A model generated the notes under the pieces. The model did not search any database. It saw only the letters and a program-made list of their open reading frames with translations, and was not told where the DNA came from. From the NCBI RefSeq assembly GCF_028714655.1, contig NZ_JAQTLY010000008.1:35660-99659 (forward strand): 64,000 nucleotides of DNA. The letters run 5' to 3'. A program made the position numbers and the translations under genes. How positions within the stretch are numbered: position 1 is the first letter of the stretch; each line of letters starts with the position of its first letter. Origin of the DNA: Sulfurimonas sp. Lineage in GTDB: Bacteria > Campylobacterota > Campylobacteria > Campylobacterales > Sulfurimonadaceae. Shown here in pieces: positions 52,899 through 62,064 of the stretch.

Positions 52899-53162
52899 AT
52901 GAAAGATATACTTAACCTTTCCGAGGATTACATTGATGAAATGTATAGAGAAATTGGAAAAAATGTTAAGAAAATACGAATGGAAAAAGGGGTAAGCCAA
53001 TTAAAATTAGCGCAAGCCATAGGACATCGATCTGTCTCGATTGTCTCATTAGCGGAAATTTGCCATAATAAACAACATTTTAATATTGAACATTTAGTTA
53101 AAATTGCTTATGTATTAGATGTTGATATTTGTGAATTTTTTCCAAAGAATTTTTACGAGTGA
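52899..53162 (+). CDS. XRE-family helix-turn-helix regulator
   Basis: About 87 residues from ATG 52899. It has an HTH of the lambda-repressor type: IGKNVKKIRMEKGVSQLKLA, then AIGHRSVSIVSLAEICHNKQ, then HFNIEHLVKIAYVLDVDICE. The earlier ATG (52833) falls in a palindrome. It is a stand-alone regulator without an adjacent restriction gene. Two upstream palindromes suggest it represses itself. Confidence 0.82.
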   Translation: MKDILNLSEDYIDEMYREIGKNVKKIRMEKGVSQLKLAQAIGHRSVSIVSLAEICHNKQHFNIEHLVKIAYVLDVDICEFFPKNFYE

Positions 53163-53196
53163 ATTTCCACTCTTAAATTGAATTTGATTTATTCTT

Positions 53197-53220
53197 GCTT
53201 CCAAGCTTTAGCTTGGAAGC
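53197..53220. terminator. Bidirectional terminator-like hairpin
   Basis: Perfect ten-base stem GCTTCCAAGC ttta GCTTGGAAGC between the XRE gene and convergent gatA. Confidence 0.6.
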
Positions 53221-53232
53221 ATATATGGCAAA

Positions 53233-54576
53233 CTATTTACTATAATTTATCTCTCTCTCCAAACTAAGCGCTCCGTCAAACAGTGTCTGCTCTTCATAAG
53301 CGTTTGCGATGAGTTGCAGACCAATTGGCATGCCTTCAGAGCTTTTTGAAACAGGTACGGAGATAGCAGGAAGTCCTGCAAGGTTTACGCTTATGGTGTA
53401 GAGGTCGCTTAGGTACATTTCCATAGGAGTTGAGAGCTCTCCAAACTTATTTGCGGTTGTCGGTGCAACAGGCGAGAGTATCAAATCTACATTTTCAAAT
53501 ATTTTTGAGTACTGCTCTTTTATAAGGTGTCTTGTTTTTTGTGCTTTTACATAGTAAGCTTCATAGTATCCGCTTGAGAGTACAAAGTTTCCAAGAAGTA
53601 TGCGGCGTTTTACTTCATCGCCGAAACCTTGGCTTCTAGTCTGTATGAAAGTGTCGTTTAGGTCTTTTCCGACAACTCTGTTTCCGTAGCGTATGCCGTC
53701 ATAGCGAGCAAGATTCGTCGTAGCTTCGGCAGTTGCCGTTATGTAGTAAGCCGAGATATCATATTTTGCGTCCATTAACTCGGCTTCTACTATCTCATGT
53801 CCGGCATTTTTAAGTGCAGTTATCGCCAAAGCGTACGCTTTTTTTACATCTTCGCTTGCGTTTTCTATATGTTTTGGAAGTACGGCAATTTTAAGCTTGC
53901 AATCAGGATTTAGTTTGTCGCTTACTTTGTCGTTTTTGTTTGCACTTGTTGAGTCTTTTTCGTCATGTCCGCTGATAATGTCATATAAAATAGCCGCATC
54001 TTCAACGGTTTGCGTCATCGGTCCAATCTGATCAAGGCTTGAAGCGTAAGCTCCCAAACCGTAACGGCTAACACGCCCATAAGTCGGTTTCATCCCGACA
54101 ATCCCGCAAAAAGATGCAGGCTGGCGAATACTTCCGCCCGTGTCGCTTCCAAGAGCTGCAACAGCAAGACCCGCCGCAACCGCTGCCGCACTTCCGCCTG
54201 AACTCCCACCGGGAACGCAATCTTTGTTGTGAGGATTTAGAGTTTTGCCGTAAAAGCTTGACTCGGTAGTGCTTCCCATAGCAAACTCATCCATATTTGT
54301 TCGCCCAAACGGACTAAGCCCTGCGTTTAACATCTTCTCTACAACGGTAGCATTGTAAGGAGCGATATAACCTTGAAGTATATTTGAACCCGATGTGATA
54401 GACCAATCTTTTACCTGAATGTTATCTTTTACAGCGATAGGCACGCCTTCACCCATATTGTGAACATCGATGTAAGCGTTTAAATCTGCATTTGCTTCTA
54501 TTTTTGCTTTTAACTCATTTTTAAAATTTTCTAGTTCTTCTTTACTTAATTTTAACGCTTCTTTTAATGTAATCAC
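53233..54576 (-). CDS. gatA: Glutamyl-tRNA(Gln) amidotransferase subunit A
   Basis: A 447-residue amidase-signature enzyme that frees ammonia from glutamine to amidate misacylated tRNA. Triad: Lys in [13 protein letters not shown], cis-Ser in [14 protein letters not shown] and nucleophile Ser in [15 protein letters not shown]. Length is slightly below average but complete. gatB and gatC are not adjacent, as is common in this phylum. Confidence 0.95.
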   Translation of the reverse strand: MITLKEALKLSKEELENFKNELKAKIEANADLNAYIDVHNMGEGVPIAVKDNIQVKDWSITSGSNILQGYIAPYNATVVEKMLNAGLSPFGRTNMDEFAMGSTTESSFYGKTLNPHNKDCVPGGSSGGSAAAVAAGLAVAALGSDTGGSIRQPASFCGIVGMKPTYGRVSRYGLGAYASSLDQIGPMTQTVEDAAILYDIISGHDEKDSTSANKNDKVSDKLNPDCKLKIAVLPKHIENASEDVKKAYALAITALKNAGHEIVEAELMDAKYDISAYYITATAEATTNLARYDGIRYGNRVVGKDLNDTFIQTRSQGFGDEVKRRILLGNFVLSSGYYEAYYVKAQKTRHLIKEQYSKIFENVDLILSPVAPTTANKFGELSTPMEMYLSDLYTISVNLAGLPAISVPVSKSSEGMPIGLQLIANAYEEQTLFDGALSLEREINYSK

Positions 54577-54657
54577 TAAATTTTCCTGTTTTTATAAATT
54601 ATTGGGTGTATTATAGCAAAATGCGTCTGTTTTTTCTTTAGCGGCGTTTTGCAAGAT

Positions 54658-54685
54658 AAAAAAGAGTCAAAACTTACCTCTTTTT
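54658..54685 (-). terminator. Terminator downstream of mazF-like gene
   Basis: Stem AAAAAGAG ... CTCTTTTT with an 11-base loop, 40 bases past the minus-strand toxin stop; T-run on the transcript side. Confidence 0.55.
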
Positions 54686-54725
54686 CAGAACTTTTAAACA
54701 TATGATTATTTTGAGGTTACTTTAA

Positions 54726-55052
54726 TTATGCTTCAAACATTTTAACAAGCATTTTAGAAATTTCCACAGATGTTTTTTTATCAACACACCCGAGTTTTTT
54801 TACTAATCTTGTTTTATCAATTGTTCTAATTTGGTCTAATAATACTAAACCATCTTTTTTTTCAAATTTAATTTTTGGTCTAAATATAAAATCAAAACCT
54901 TTAGATGTCATGGGTGCTACTATGACGGTTTTTAAAATATTCATCTCATCTGGCGAAATCACTATACACGGTCTTGTCTTTTGAATTTCAGAACCGACGG
55001 TAGGATTTAAATTTACTAGGTAAATCTCATATCTTTTGATATCTACTACCAC
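54726..55052 (-). CDS. mazF: MazF/PemK-family endoribonuclease toxin
   Basis: 108 residues. Family hallmarks: RYEIYLVNLNPTVGSEIQKT (active-site Arg/Thr region), RPCIVISPDEMN, TVIVAPMTSKG, GLVLLDQIRTIDKTRLVKKL. It cleaves single-stranded RNA at short motifs. It is encoded second and overlaps its antitoxin by seven bases. Confidence 0.92.
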   Translation of the reverse strand: MVVDIKRYEIYLVNLNPTVGSEIQKTRPCIVISPDEMNILKTVIVAPMTSKGFDFIFRPKIKFEKKDGLVLLDQIRTIDKTRLVKKLGCVDKKTSVEISKMLVKMFEA

Positions 55053-55312
55053 TCAAAATCTTCCAAGTCATTATCGTTAAGTAACTCTTCAAGTAGTCCC
55101 TCGTCTTTGATCCCCTTATGCTTAGCCGTCACTTTTTCAATATTTTCTCTCCACCCATCTCGACCAATGTTATTTACAGGCTTTATCAATAAACCATTTT
55201 CTAAAACTTCTAGCTCTAAACTAACATTTTCAAGATGCGCTTGCTCTATTAAAGGCTTAGGAATTCTAATACCCTGAGAGTTTCCAATTTTTGTAAGTGT
55301 TGTCATAATCAA
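55046..55312 (-). CDS. mazE: AbrB/MazE-type antitoxin
   Basis: 88 residues. The N-terminal swapped-hairpin fold is MTTLTKIGNSQGIRIPKPLI, then LELEVLENGLLIKPVNN. A disordered acidic tail (LLEELLNDNDLEDFEW) wraps the toxin. It binds the operon promoter. It is first gene of the pair, with RBS AAGGAG before the ATG. Confidence 0.9.
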   Translation of the reverse strand: MIMTTLTKIGNSQGIRIPKPLIEQAHLENVSLELEVLENGLLIKPVNNIGRDGWRENIEKVTAKHKGIKDEGLLEELLNDNDLEDFEW

Positions 55313-55377
55313 CTCCTTTTTGTAATTATATTGTAGTTACTTTTAAAAGTCAACTTGACCAGATGATTTCTCGTTTT

Positions 55378-55414
55378 ATCGTTCCACCTTTCCAAAGGTG
55401 GAATGCATACAACA
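55378..55414. repeat. CGTTCC palindromic element, partial copy
   Basis: ATCGTTCCACCTTT cc AAAGGTGGAATGCATACAAC: the hairpin half of the element that is complete at 56394 and 57370. The spacer 55313-55690 holds this element and the recombinase stump and otherwise no gene. Confidence 0.75.
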
Positions 55415-55476
55415 TTTAACAAACATTATATATAAAACAACTTGATATGATGTCCCTTAAGCGAGAGGTATTAATT

Positions 55477-55551
55477 ATGGAGATTAAGAAGAAATTGTTA
55501 GATATTGTCCGTGATAAAATCAGGTTTAAACATTACAGTTTGGATTTTTAG
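55477..55551 (+). pseudogene. N-terminal stump of an integron-type tyrosine recombinase
   Basis: 24 codons with RBS GAGAGG: MEIKKKLLDIVRDKIRFKHY then SLDF stop. The LLDxVRDxIRxKHYS opening is the N-terminal signature of integron/phage-type tyrosine recombinases, which normally continues with a TEK/TEQ-Y-WI segment. All of the catalytic domain is gone. It is the only recombinase trace in this accessory patch. Confidence 0.65.
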
Positions 55552-55690
55552 AGTTTTTAACTAAATTGATTAAAATCTTTAAAATATCAGGGTGCATTTA
55601 ATTTTCATGTTTGATTGTTACTCATATTTTATATCAAATATAGTACAATATTGATATATAAATTAAATATGAAATTAACAAGGAAATAAA

Positions 55691-55999
55691 ATGGTTAAAT
55701 ATGCACAAAATGAACTTTTTTCTATTACTGATTTTACAAAACAGATTGGCAGTGTTGTTAGCAGCATTAAAGAGCACTCTCTTGAAAAAATCGGAATACT
55801 TAAGAACAATAAGCTTGAAGCTGTCGTAATTTCTACTGATGAATATGAGAGGTTAAAAGAGCTTGAAGAGATGTTCGAGTTGGCTGAACATACTCAGATA
55901 TATAATATGATTCAACAAAGAAAAGAGACTCCTTTGTCTGAGTATATATCTATGCAAGATATGGCAAAAAAATTTAACATAGATATAGAAAAAATTTAA
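55691..55999 (+). CDS. Phd/YefM-family antitoxin
   Basis: 102 residues. A Phd-type N terminus (ITDFTKQIGSVVSSIKEHSL, IGILKNNKLEAVVISTDEYE) binds DNA, and a C-terminal helix binds toxin. It is followed three bases later by a RelE-like toxin. RBS AAGGAA precedes the ATG. Confidence 0.88.
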   Translation: MVKYAQNELFSITDFTKQIGSVVSSIKEHSLEKIGILKNNKLEAVVISTDEYERLKELEEMFELAEHTQIYNMIQQRKETPLSEYISMQDMAKKFNIDIEKI

Positions 56000-56002
56000 T
56001 CT

Positions 56003-56305
56003 ATGTATGAGATAAAATATCATCCTCTTGTTGAAGCAGATTTGGAGCAGTTGAACCATTCTGTTCGTATAGAGGTCTTTAAAAAATTAAAAAAGATTCA
56101 AATTTCTCCTGAGCTTGGGCAGCTTCTTGGTAATAAAAATAATATGGATTTGACGGGATTGCGAAAAGTTTATGTAGCAAAGAAGCAGGTCAGGATAGTT
56201 TACGAGATTATAGACAACTTGCTAGTGGTTAAAGTTATTACGATTGGAAAAAGAGAAGATATGGAAGTGTATAAACAAGCACAACAGAGAAGAAAAAGCC
56301 TATAA
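56003..56305 (+). CDS. RelE/ParE-family toxin (mRNA interferase-like)
   Basis: A 100-residue RelE-fold protein: YEIKYHPLVEADLEQLNHSV, LTGLRKVYVAKKQVRIVYEI, LLVVKVITIGKREDMEVYKQ. Basic residues in the RKVYVAKKQVR strand fit ribosome-dependent mRNA cleavage. Operon with the preceding antitoxin. Confidence 0.88.
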   Translation: MYEIKYHPLVEADLEQLNHSVRIEVFKKLKKIQISPELGQLLGNKNNMDLTGLRKVYVAKKQVRIVYEIIDNLLVVKVITIGKREDMEVYKQAQQRRKSL

Positions 56306-56393
56306 TCCATCTGGATTCTTAGACTTCTTCCCCAGTTTAACAAATTTCCGATACTTACTTATGACAAATTACAATATTTTTTATATCGTTTTT

Positions 56394-56511
56394 ATCGTTC
56401 CACCTTTCCCAAGGTGGAATGCATACAACAGATAATTCAGGAGTAGATAAGGAGATAGACTAGACTAAATAAACATCTTAGGCGTTTCACCGTAGGAGAG
56501 GATGGAGCGAG
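56394..56511. repeat. CGTTCC palindromic element, full copy 1
   Basis: Starts ATCGTTCCACC tttccca AGGTGGAATGCATAC and ends GTAGGAGAGGATGGAGCGAG. It is almost identical to copy 2 over the first 47 bases, then diverged with small indels. It lies between the RelE-like and DUF3465 genes. Confidence 0.75.
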
Positions 56512-56559
56512 AAAAGCCTAGCTAAAAAGTAGCCTGTTCAAATTTTTTCTTGCTATATG

Positions 56560-56898
56560 TTATTCATATTTTTTACCATTATGTTCTAACCAACCGCCGA
56601 CATGACTGTTTCTTGGGGCATGATGCGTCCAATGAACAACCCCACCCTTGGCATTGTTTTCATATTCTCCACAAAACTTTATAGAATCACCCTCTTTTAG
56701 TTGATGTACTTTTGGTGCTAAATCAATATTGTGTGCAATTAATAAAGTTTGCCCGGATGATGCTTTTATTATAAACCTTTGATGACGGTTGCCTTGATTG
56801 TCATCACTAAGCAATTTAGTAACCGTTCCGGAACTACACATTGGTGTACCGGCATATATTTCCAAGCTTATAAGTATTAAAAATAACACTTTTTTCAT
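56560..56898 (-). CDS. DUF3465-family exported protein
   Basis: 112 residues with a signal peptide (VLFLILISLEIYAG). It looks OB-fold-like: CSSGTVTKLLSDDNQGNRHQ, FIIKASSGQTLLIAHNIDLA, and the family signature VVHWTHHAPRNSHVGGWLEH. Periplasmic; function unestablished. It lies in the repeat-flanked accessory patch. Confidence 0.85.
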   Translation of the reverse strand: MKKVLFLILISLEIYAGTPMCSSGTVTKLLSDDNQGNRHQRFIIKASSGQTLLIAHNIDLAPKVHQLKEGDSIKFCGEYENNAKGGVVHWTHHAPRNSHVGGWLEHNGKKYE

Positions 56899-56967
56899 TA
56901 ATTTTTCCCCATTTTAACCAAAAAAATTCCAACCCCTACAATCCCAAAGGCATTCGTGCCTGACACC
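56899..56967 (-). pseudogene. Fragment related to the 35-residue membrane protein at 57922
   Basis: The minus strand reads [20 protein letters not shown] then stop. [12 protein letters not shown] is identical to the C-terminal half of the small protein at 57922-58029, also at DNA level. Its upstream half is replaced by the hairpin GGCA ttcg TGCC (56949-56960), which resembles a REP-type element. Probably a truncated duplicate; a GTG start would give 22 residues. The stop abuts the DUF3465 ATG. Confidence 0.5.
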
Positions 56968-56973
56968 CTTTTT

Positions 56974-57081
56974 TTAAAAATAATCTGCTATTTTCCAATG
57001 ATTTTTATAGGCTACATACCCAATAATGAGTGCTATCCCAAATGCGATAGGAACCAATGATACTACTAACTCATTCATCAT
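56974..57081 (-). CDS. Small single-helix membrane protein
   Basis: A 35-codon frame starting MMNELVVSLVPIAFGIALII, then GYVAYKNHWKIADYF and stop. One transmembrane helix with a basic end. Its ATG lies in the stop region of the 85-residue membrane protein, so translation would be coupled. Similar in size and plan to the small protein after ileS. No family recognised. Confidence 0.5.
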   Translation of the reverse strand: MMNELVVSLVPIAFGIALIIGYVAYKNHWKIADYF

Positions 57082-57328
57082 AATCTAAACCTTTAACTTT
57101 ATTTTTAAGACTGGATAATTCTTGATAATTTATAACTATTCCTATAGCCATAATTACAAAAATAAGTAACAATAAAAAACCTAATATATACAATTCATCC
57201 TTAAGAAAAATAATAGAATATGAACCTGCACCTGCTGCAGTAGCTAATAGAGGAATCATCTTCTTATGTGCTATATGTGCTTCTTTAGCAATAATATCGG
57301 CTTTGTCTTTTCGCTCTTGTAATGTCAT
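57071..57328 (-). CDS. Small membrane protein, two predicted helices
   Basis: 85 residues. A charged amphipathic N terminus (TLQERKDKADIIAKEAHIAH) is followed by a weak hydrophobic stretch (MIPLLATAAGAGSYSIIF), a second strong helix (LYILGFLLLLIFVIMAIGIV) and a cytoplasmic-like tail. No family recognised. It may be a cassette gene with the following 35-codon frame. Confidence 0.6.
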   Translation of the reverse strand: MTLQERKDKADIIAKEAHIAHKKMIPLLATAAGAGSYSIIFLKDELYILGFLLLLIFVIMAIGIVINYQELSSLKNKVKGLDYDE

Positions 57329-57369
57329 AGTGAGATTATATCAAAATATACAAAATAGAAGAAATTTAT

Positions 57370-57482
57370 ATCGTTCCACCTTTCCCAAGGTGGAATGCAT
57401 ACAACAGATAATTCAGAAGTAGATATGGAGGCAGACTAGATAAACACCTTAGGCATTCCACCTCAGGAGAGGATGGAACGAG
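57370..57482. repeat. CGTTCC palindromic element, full copy 2
   Basis: Starts ATCGTTCCACC tttccca AGGTGGAATGCATAC and ends GCATTCCACCTC agga GAGGATGGAACGAG. CGTTCCA and TGGAACG at the two ends are inverted, and each end is itself a hairpin. This plan resembles the widespread CGTTCC...GGAATGCATAC dispersed repeats of other proteobacteria. Confidence 0.75.
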
Positions 57483-57525
57483 GAAATTGGGCAGCACAAA
57501 ATTATTGCGTTTTAGATACACCAAG

Positions 57526-57915
57526 TCACAGCTCAAAATTTGCAAAAGCACCCTCAACGCTTAGTACATTTTTGTAGCTGGTTTTTGTGATTGTTACTCT
57601 TTTTGTGTTTAGGTCACACACAGCTATGCGGAAGTTTGAACCCATTTGCGGTTCAACTATGCATATGATTTTATCTTCTATCTGTCTCGTTGTATGGATA
57701 GTCCCGTGAAGATTGTGAAAAAAGTATTTTGGATAACTAAGCGGTGTAATCTCAACAACATCCGCAGTTCTTTTTTTGTCAAGAGTTTGTGCGATGATAT
57801 TGGCATCTTCAAAGTTGTCAAACTGGATGCACCAGTCATCAAACTCTTTGTTAAATCGTTTTAATTTTTCATCTAAAAAACCACCTGCAGGTGATTGAAG
57901 AGCAAATATACTCAT
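57526..57915 (-). CDS. Conserved protein of unknown function
   Basis: 129 residues, soluble. LKRFNKEFDDWCIQFDNFED is followed by TADVVEITPLSYPKYFFHNL and a strand-rich C-terminal half (IICIVEPQMGSNFRIAVCDL). No motif recognised. It follows the small membrane protein gene and may be part of the ileS transcript. Confidence 0.6.
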   Translation of the reverse strand: MSIFALQSPAGGFLDEKLKRFNKEFDDWCIQFDNFEDANIIAQTLDKKRTADVVEITPLSYPKYFFHNLHGTIHTTRQIEDKIICIVEPQMGSNFRIAVCDLNTKRVTITKTSYKNVLSVEGAFANFEL

Positions 57916-57921
57916 ATATGG

Positions 57922-58029
57922 TTATTTAAACTTTTTAACCAAAAAAATCCCAACCCCCACAATCCCAAATACCACAGCTACGGTAGCTGCGATAAATGTA
58001 AAAGATACAGGCTCGGCAAAATTAGGCAT
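57922..58029 (-). CDS. 35-residue membrane protein overlapping the ileS stop
   Basis: It begins [20 protein letters not shown] and ends [15 protein letters not shown]: a short exterior part, one transmembrane helix and a basic end. The ATG overlaps the ileS stop codon region, suggesting coupled translation. A broken paralogue of its second half lies at 56899-56967, supporting that it is a real gene. Function unknown. Confidence 0.55.
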   Translation of the reverse strand: MPNFAEPVSFTFIAATVAVVFGIVGVGIFLVKKFK

Positions 58030-60781
58030 TTACTACCTTTGAACATCTCTCACATGTTGACTCTTCATCTTTTGACTGATATTTCCAACATCTCGGACAT
58101 TTTGCTTTTGTTGCTTTTTGGATTACAAAAATATCTCCCTCAACCTCAAATTTTCCAAGCTCTTCGATGATTTCAGTGTGTGCGATACCTGAGACTACGA
58201 ACCAATCCTCTGCTGCGGTTTTGTCCATTTTGGCTATTTTGTCAGACTCGGTAACTATGACAAGCTCCAGAGTATTTTTTATGATTTTCTCTTTTTTAAG
58301 TCCGTCAACTATCTCAAAAAATTTCTCTCTTGCACTGTTCATATAAGGAGCGTCAAAAGTTGACTCAACCGACTCTATACTCTCGTGCACAAAGTCAAAA
58401 ATATCTTCTCTCTCGCCTTTGATGATTGCAGGAAGATGTTCTACTATCTCATCTGCGGTGTATGTCAAAATCGGAGCAATTAGAGTTAGAAGCGATTTTG
58501 TCATGATTGCCATGGCACTCTGGCTTGAGGTTCTTCTAGGGTCGTTTATAGCGTCACAGTAGAGGCTGTCTTTTGTGATGTCGATGTAGATACCGCTTAA
58601 TTCGTTTACTACAAAGTTGTTTAACATACTCATGCCGTGAACAAAGTTGTAGCTGCTAAATGATTTATAAACAGCGTCAAATACGGTTTTTGCCTCACTA
58701 AGTATCCATTTGTCAAGCTCGCCCATTTCGTTATAAGGCGTAAGAGCTTTCAAATCATTGATATTTGCCAGCATAATTCTAAAAGTATTTCTTAGTTTGC
58801 GGTAGTTCTCGGCACTCTGTTTTAGGATGTTTTGAGAGATTTTTAGATCTCCTTGATAGTCGCTTGACGCAACCCAAAGACGAAGAATCTCACTGCCGTA
58901 CTCTTTTAAAACCGCATCTGGAGCGACGACATTGCCTTTTGACTTAGACATCTTCTCGCCTTTTTCATCAACCGTGAAACCGTGAGTAAGAACCATTTTA
59001 TACGGTGCTTTGTGTTCAACCGCCGTACTTAAAAACATAGATGACTGAAACCATCCGCGGTGCTGATCGCTTCCCTCTAAGTAAAGATCCGCCTGATACT
59101 CTCCTGCATCGTAGTTGCGGGATTTTAAAACACTGTACCATGTAGAGCCGCTGTCAAACCAAACATCTAAAATGTCGGTTACTTTTTCAAGTTCATCTGC
59201 TTTAAAGCCTGCACCCGGATAGAGTAGCTCTTCTATGGACATAGAGTACCATGCATCGCTTCCGTGCATCTCAAAAATCATAGCGACAAAATTTAAGACT
59301 TTCTCATCAAGCAGAACTTCACCCGTTGCTTTCACTCTAAAAAATGCTATCGGCACGCCCCAGTCTCTCTGTCTTGAGATACACCAGTCGGGGCGGTTTT
59401 CAACCATGCTTCTTAGTCTGTTTTTACCGCTCTCAGGAAAGAAGAGAGTTTTTTCAACTTCATCAAGTGCAATTCCTCTTAATGTTTTATCTTCGCCTTT
59501 TGGAGTGCCGTCAACTGAGATGAACCACTGTTTAGTCGCTCTAAATATAAGAGGAGTATGGCTTCTCCAGCAGTGCGGATAGGAGTGGGTAAATTTGCTC
59601 ACTTTAAGGACGCTTTCCCCCATCATCTCGATTAACTCATCGTTAGATTTAAAGATATGGCGACCGACAAAGTTCTCACCGTTTGGAATAAGTCCCAAAC
59701 CTACTACAGTCTCATCAAAACATCCCGTCTCATCTACGGGCATGATAACTTCCAAGTCATAAACAAGCCCGATACGGTAGTCATCCTCTCCATGCCCCGG
59801 AGCCGTATGTACACATCCCGTTCCGCTGTCCATAAGAACATGCTCACCCAAAACTATGCGGGAAGTTCTGCCGTTTAGCGGGTTTAGGGCTAAAAGATTT
59901 TCAAACTCTTTTGCCGCAATCGTCTTTGTAACCTCTCCGCTTAAGATGCCTTGCTCTTTCAGAGATTCTAAAAGCTCTTTTGCAACGATATAACCTGTCG
60001 TTGTAAGTACATACTCTTCGTTTGGATTTATAGATATTCCCGTATTTGCAGGAATCGTCCAAGGTGTCGTTGTCCAGATAACAAGAGCCGCTTTGCCCGT
60101 TATAGCGAGTTTTGATTTTGCATCATCGCTTAGTTCAAAGGCTACAAAAATAGAGTGAGACTCTTTATTTTCATACTCTACTTCTGCTTCGGCAAGTGCA
60201 GTTCTCTCCGCCCATGACCAAAATACGGGTTTGCTTCTCTCGATTAGAAGCCCCTTTTTAGCAACATTGCAAAGTGTACGGTAGATGTTTGCTTCAAATT
60301 TGTAGTCCATAGTAACATAAGGATTTTCCCAATCTGCTATAACGCCTAGCTTTTTAAACTCTTCTCTTTGGATATCTATAAATTCAGATGCATGAGCGCG
60401 GCAAAGCTCTCTGATTTTTGCAGTCTCAAGCAGCTCTTTTTTCTGTTTCCCGCCGAGTTTTTTCTCAACTTGCTGTTCAATCGGCAGACCGTGGCAGTCC
60501 CATCCCGGAGTAAAACGAACTGATTTACCGCTAAAATAGTTATGTTTAATAATGATATCTTTTAAAATTTTATTTAAGGCATGTCCGATGTGCGTGTGAC
60601 CGTTTGCGTATGGAGGACCGTCATGAAGAGTGAAACTTTGCGCATCTTTGCGGTTTTTTTTCATTTTTTCATATATTTTTTTCTCATCCCATGAAGCGTA
60701 TCTTTTTGGTTCGTTGTTTATGAGATTGCCGCGCATCTCAAATTTTGTAGTAGGTAAAAGCAGCGTATCTTTGTAATCCAT
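58022..60781 (-). CDS. ileS: Isoleucyl-tRNA synthetase
   Basis: A 919-residue class I synthetase. HIGH motif in [18 protein letters not shown], editing-domain segment [18 protein letters not shown] in [12 protein letters not shown], and C-terminal zinc motif CPRCWKYQS ... CERCSKV. Length and order fit bacterial type I IleRS. It is monocistronic or followed by the coupled 35-residue gene. Confidence 0.97.
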   Translation of the reverse strand: MDYKDTLLLPTTKFEMRGNLINNEPKRYASWDEKKIYEKMKKNRKDAQSFTLHDGPPYANGHTHIGHALNKILKDIIIKHNYFSGKSVRFTPGWDCHGLPIEQQVEKKLGGKQKKELLETAKIRELCRAHASEFIDIQREEFKKLGVIADWENPYVTMDYKFEANIYRTLCNVAKKGLLIERSKPVFWSWAERTALAEAEVEYENKESHSIFVAFELSDDAKSKLAITGKAALVIWTTTPWTIPANTGISINPNEEYVLTTTGYIVAKELLESLKEQGILSGEVTKTIAAKEFENLLALNPLNGRTSRIVLGEHVLMDSGTGCVHTAPGHGEDDYRIGLVYDLEVIMPVDETGCFDETVVGLGLIPNGENFVGRHIFKSNDELIEMMGESVLKVSKFTHSYPHCWRSHTPLIFRATKQWFISVDGTPKGEDKTLRGIALDEVEKTLFFPESGKNRLRSMVENRPDWCISRQRDWGVPIAFFRVKATGEVLLDEKVLNFVAMIFEMHGSDAWYSMSIEELLYPGAGFKADELEKVTDILDVWFDSGSTWYSVLKSRNYDAGEYQADLYLEGSDQHRGWFQSSMFLSTAVEHKAPYKMVLTHGFTVDEKGEKMSKSKGNVVAPDAVLKEYGSEILRLWVASSDYQGDLKISQNILKQSAENYRKLRNTFRIMLANINDLKALTPYNEMGELDKWILSEAKTVFDAVYKSFSSYNFVHGMSMLNNFVVNELSGIYIDITKDSLYCDAINDPRRTSSQSAMAIMTKSLLTLIAPILTYTADEIVEHLPAIIKGEREDIFDFVHESIESVESTFDAPYMNSAREKFFEIVDGLKKEKIIKNTLELVIVTESDKIAKMDKTAAEDWFVVSGIAHTEIIEELGKFEVEGDIFVIQKATKAKCPRCWKYQSKDEESTCERCSKVVNA

Positions 60782-60860
60782 ATGTATCCCAAATTGTATA
60801 AAATTTTTGCATTATATCCCTTAAGGGTTTAAAAGCTACTTTAATATATATAATTGGTGA

Positions 60861-60866
60861 TATAAT
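60861..60866 (+). promoter_or_regulatory. -10 element before cinA
   Basis: TATAAT in TGATATAATAAG, 36 bases before the ATG at 60903, with RBS AGGA immediately upstream of it. The gap is divergent from ileS. Confidence 0.55.
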
Positions 60867-60902
60867 AAGCAAAAATTATTTTTGTTAAAGGCAATTTAGG
60901 AT

Positions 60903-61991
60903 ATGAAACTTCATCTTTTATTGATAGGTAATAAATTTATATACAACTCTTCTTTAAGAGAGTATGTAATCAGAAAAATTGAGCAAAAAACTGATTTTAT
61001 AGGCTCTATAACTTTCTTTAAAGAGAGTGACAATTCGTTGTTTTTATATCTGGAAAAAGAGCTTCATCAAGCGAACAAGCATATTATAGTAACTACAAAA
61101 CAACACTTCTCGACCATAGGAAAACTGATCTGTACGGTTACAAGCGATAACCAAATTTTAAAAGATGATATGCTTATACCCTCAAACAGCTCCGTATTTG
61201 AAAATAAAAGTTATCTTTTAGAGTATAAAGATTCAATCACAAATGTTTTACATGTGGATGAGATGGAGGAATTTCCTCAGATACTGCTAAATTTTGAAGA
61301 CTCTAAAGCTACACTGCACCTTTTTGAGGAGGATAGGGAGAGCGCAGTTGCCATGCTTACTCCGATTGCACAAATGTATGATGTAAAACTTGATATCGTA
61401 AGTCTTGTCGACGGATGGTTAAGAGTTGACATAAGAAGCAAAAAGTATGGAAACATATCTAAGTTTATTGCATCTGCAAAGCAGCTATTGCCGAAAAAAA
61501 TCATCGCAGCGTCAAATGTGGTAAGTTATATTATAGACAGATTGTCTGCATATAACAAAAAAATTGCTTTTGCAGAGAGCTGCACAGGCGGGCTTTTAAC
61601 TTACTATTTTACAAAGAATAACGGTTCTTCAAAAATATTGGAGGGTTCGTTGGTAACTTACTCAAACACTCTAAAAGAGAATTGGCTTGGAGTAAATGCC
61701 GCTACGATTGAGAAGTATGGTGCGGTAAGCAGCGAAGTTGTTCAAGAAATGAGCGAAGGCGCCATGAATGTCAGCAGTGCGGATTACTCTATATCTATCA
61801 GCGGAGTTGCGGGCGAGGGCGGAGGAACTGAACATAAACCGGTAGGTACGGTATTTGTAGGAGTAAGAAGTAAGAATGAGCACAAGGAAATCCGTTTAAA
61901 TCTTAACGGAGATAGAAATTATATTCAACATCAAAGTGTACTTTTTGCTATTAAAATGCTGCTTTTGATGGATAAAGAGATGTTTTTATAA
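60903..61991 (+). CDS. cinA: CinA-family protein (NMN deamidase domain)
   Basis: 362 residues. The C-terminal domain (about 200-362) is the CinA/PncC amidase: KIAFAESCTGGLLTYYFTKN, SLVTYSNTLKENWLGV, GAVSSEVVQEMSEGA, SISGVAGEGGGTEHKPVGTV, which recycles NMN in NAD metabolism. The N-terminal 200 residues (MKLHLLLIGNKFIYNSSLRE) only distantly resemble the MoCF-like half of CinA and lack its clear nucleotide motifs. It is followed by the tRNA array promoter. Confidence 0.85.
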   Translation: MKLHLLLIGNKFIYNSSLREYVIRKIEQKTDFIGSITFFKESDNSLFLYLEKELHQANKHIIVTTKQHFSTIGKLICTVTSDNQILKDDMLIPSNSSVFENKSYLLEYKDSITNVLHVDEMEEFPQILLNFEDSKATLHLFEEDRESAVAMLTPIAQMYDVKLDIVSLVDGWLRVDIRSKKYGNISKFIASAKQLLPKKIIAASNVVSYIIDRLSAYNKKIAFAESCTGGLLTYYFTKNNGSSKILEGSLVTYSNTLKENWLGVNAATIEKYGAVSSEVVQEMSEGAMNVSSADYSISISGVAGEGGGTEHKPVGTVFVGVRSKNEHKEIRLNLNGDRNYIQHQSVLFAIKMLLLMDKEMFL

Positions 61992-62008
61992 ATTTGTCCT
62001 ATTTTGTC

Positions 62009-62037
62009 TTGACAATTAAAACCTATTTGCCTATAAT
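62009..62037 (+). promoter_or_regulatory. Consensus sigma-70 promoter of the tRNA array
   Basis: TTGACA (62009-62014), 17-base spacer, TATAAT (62032-62037). Both hexamers are perfect. The first tRNA begins 28 bases after the -10. Confidence 0.85.
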
Positions 62038-62064
62038 TTCGTCCTCTAAACAAATAGAGGGTAT

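Noticed and set aside
56394..57482. Elements as classical integron attC sites
   Set aside because: I could not match the RYYYAAC and GTTRRRY core boxes at the expected ends, so they are kept as palindromic repeats and only flagged as cassette borders.
57366..57557. 63-codon frame across the CGTTCC element
   Set aside because: It runs through a palindromic repeat and into the neighbouring gene; no RBS.
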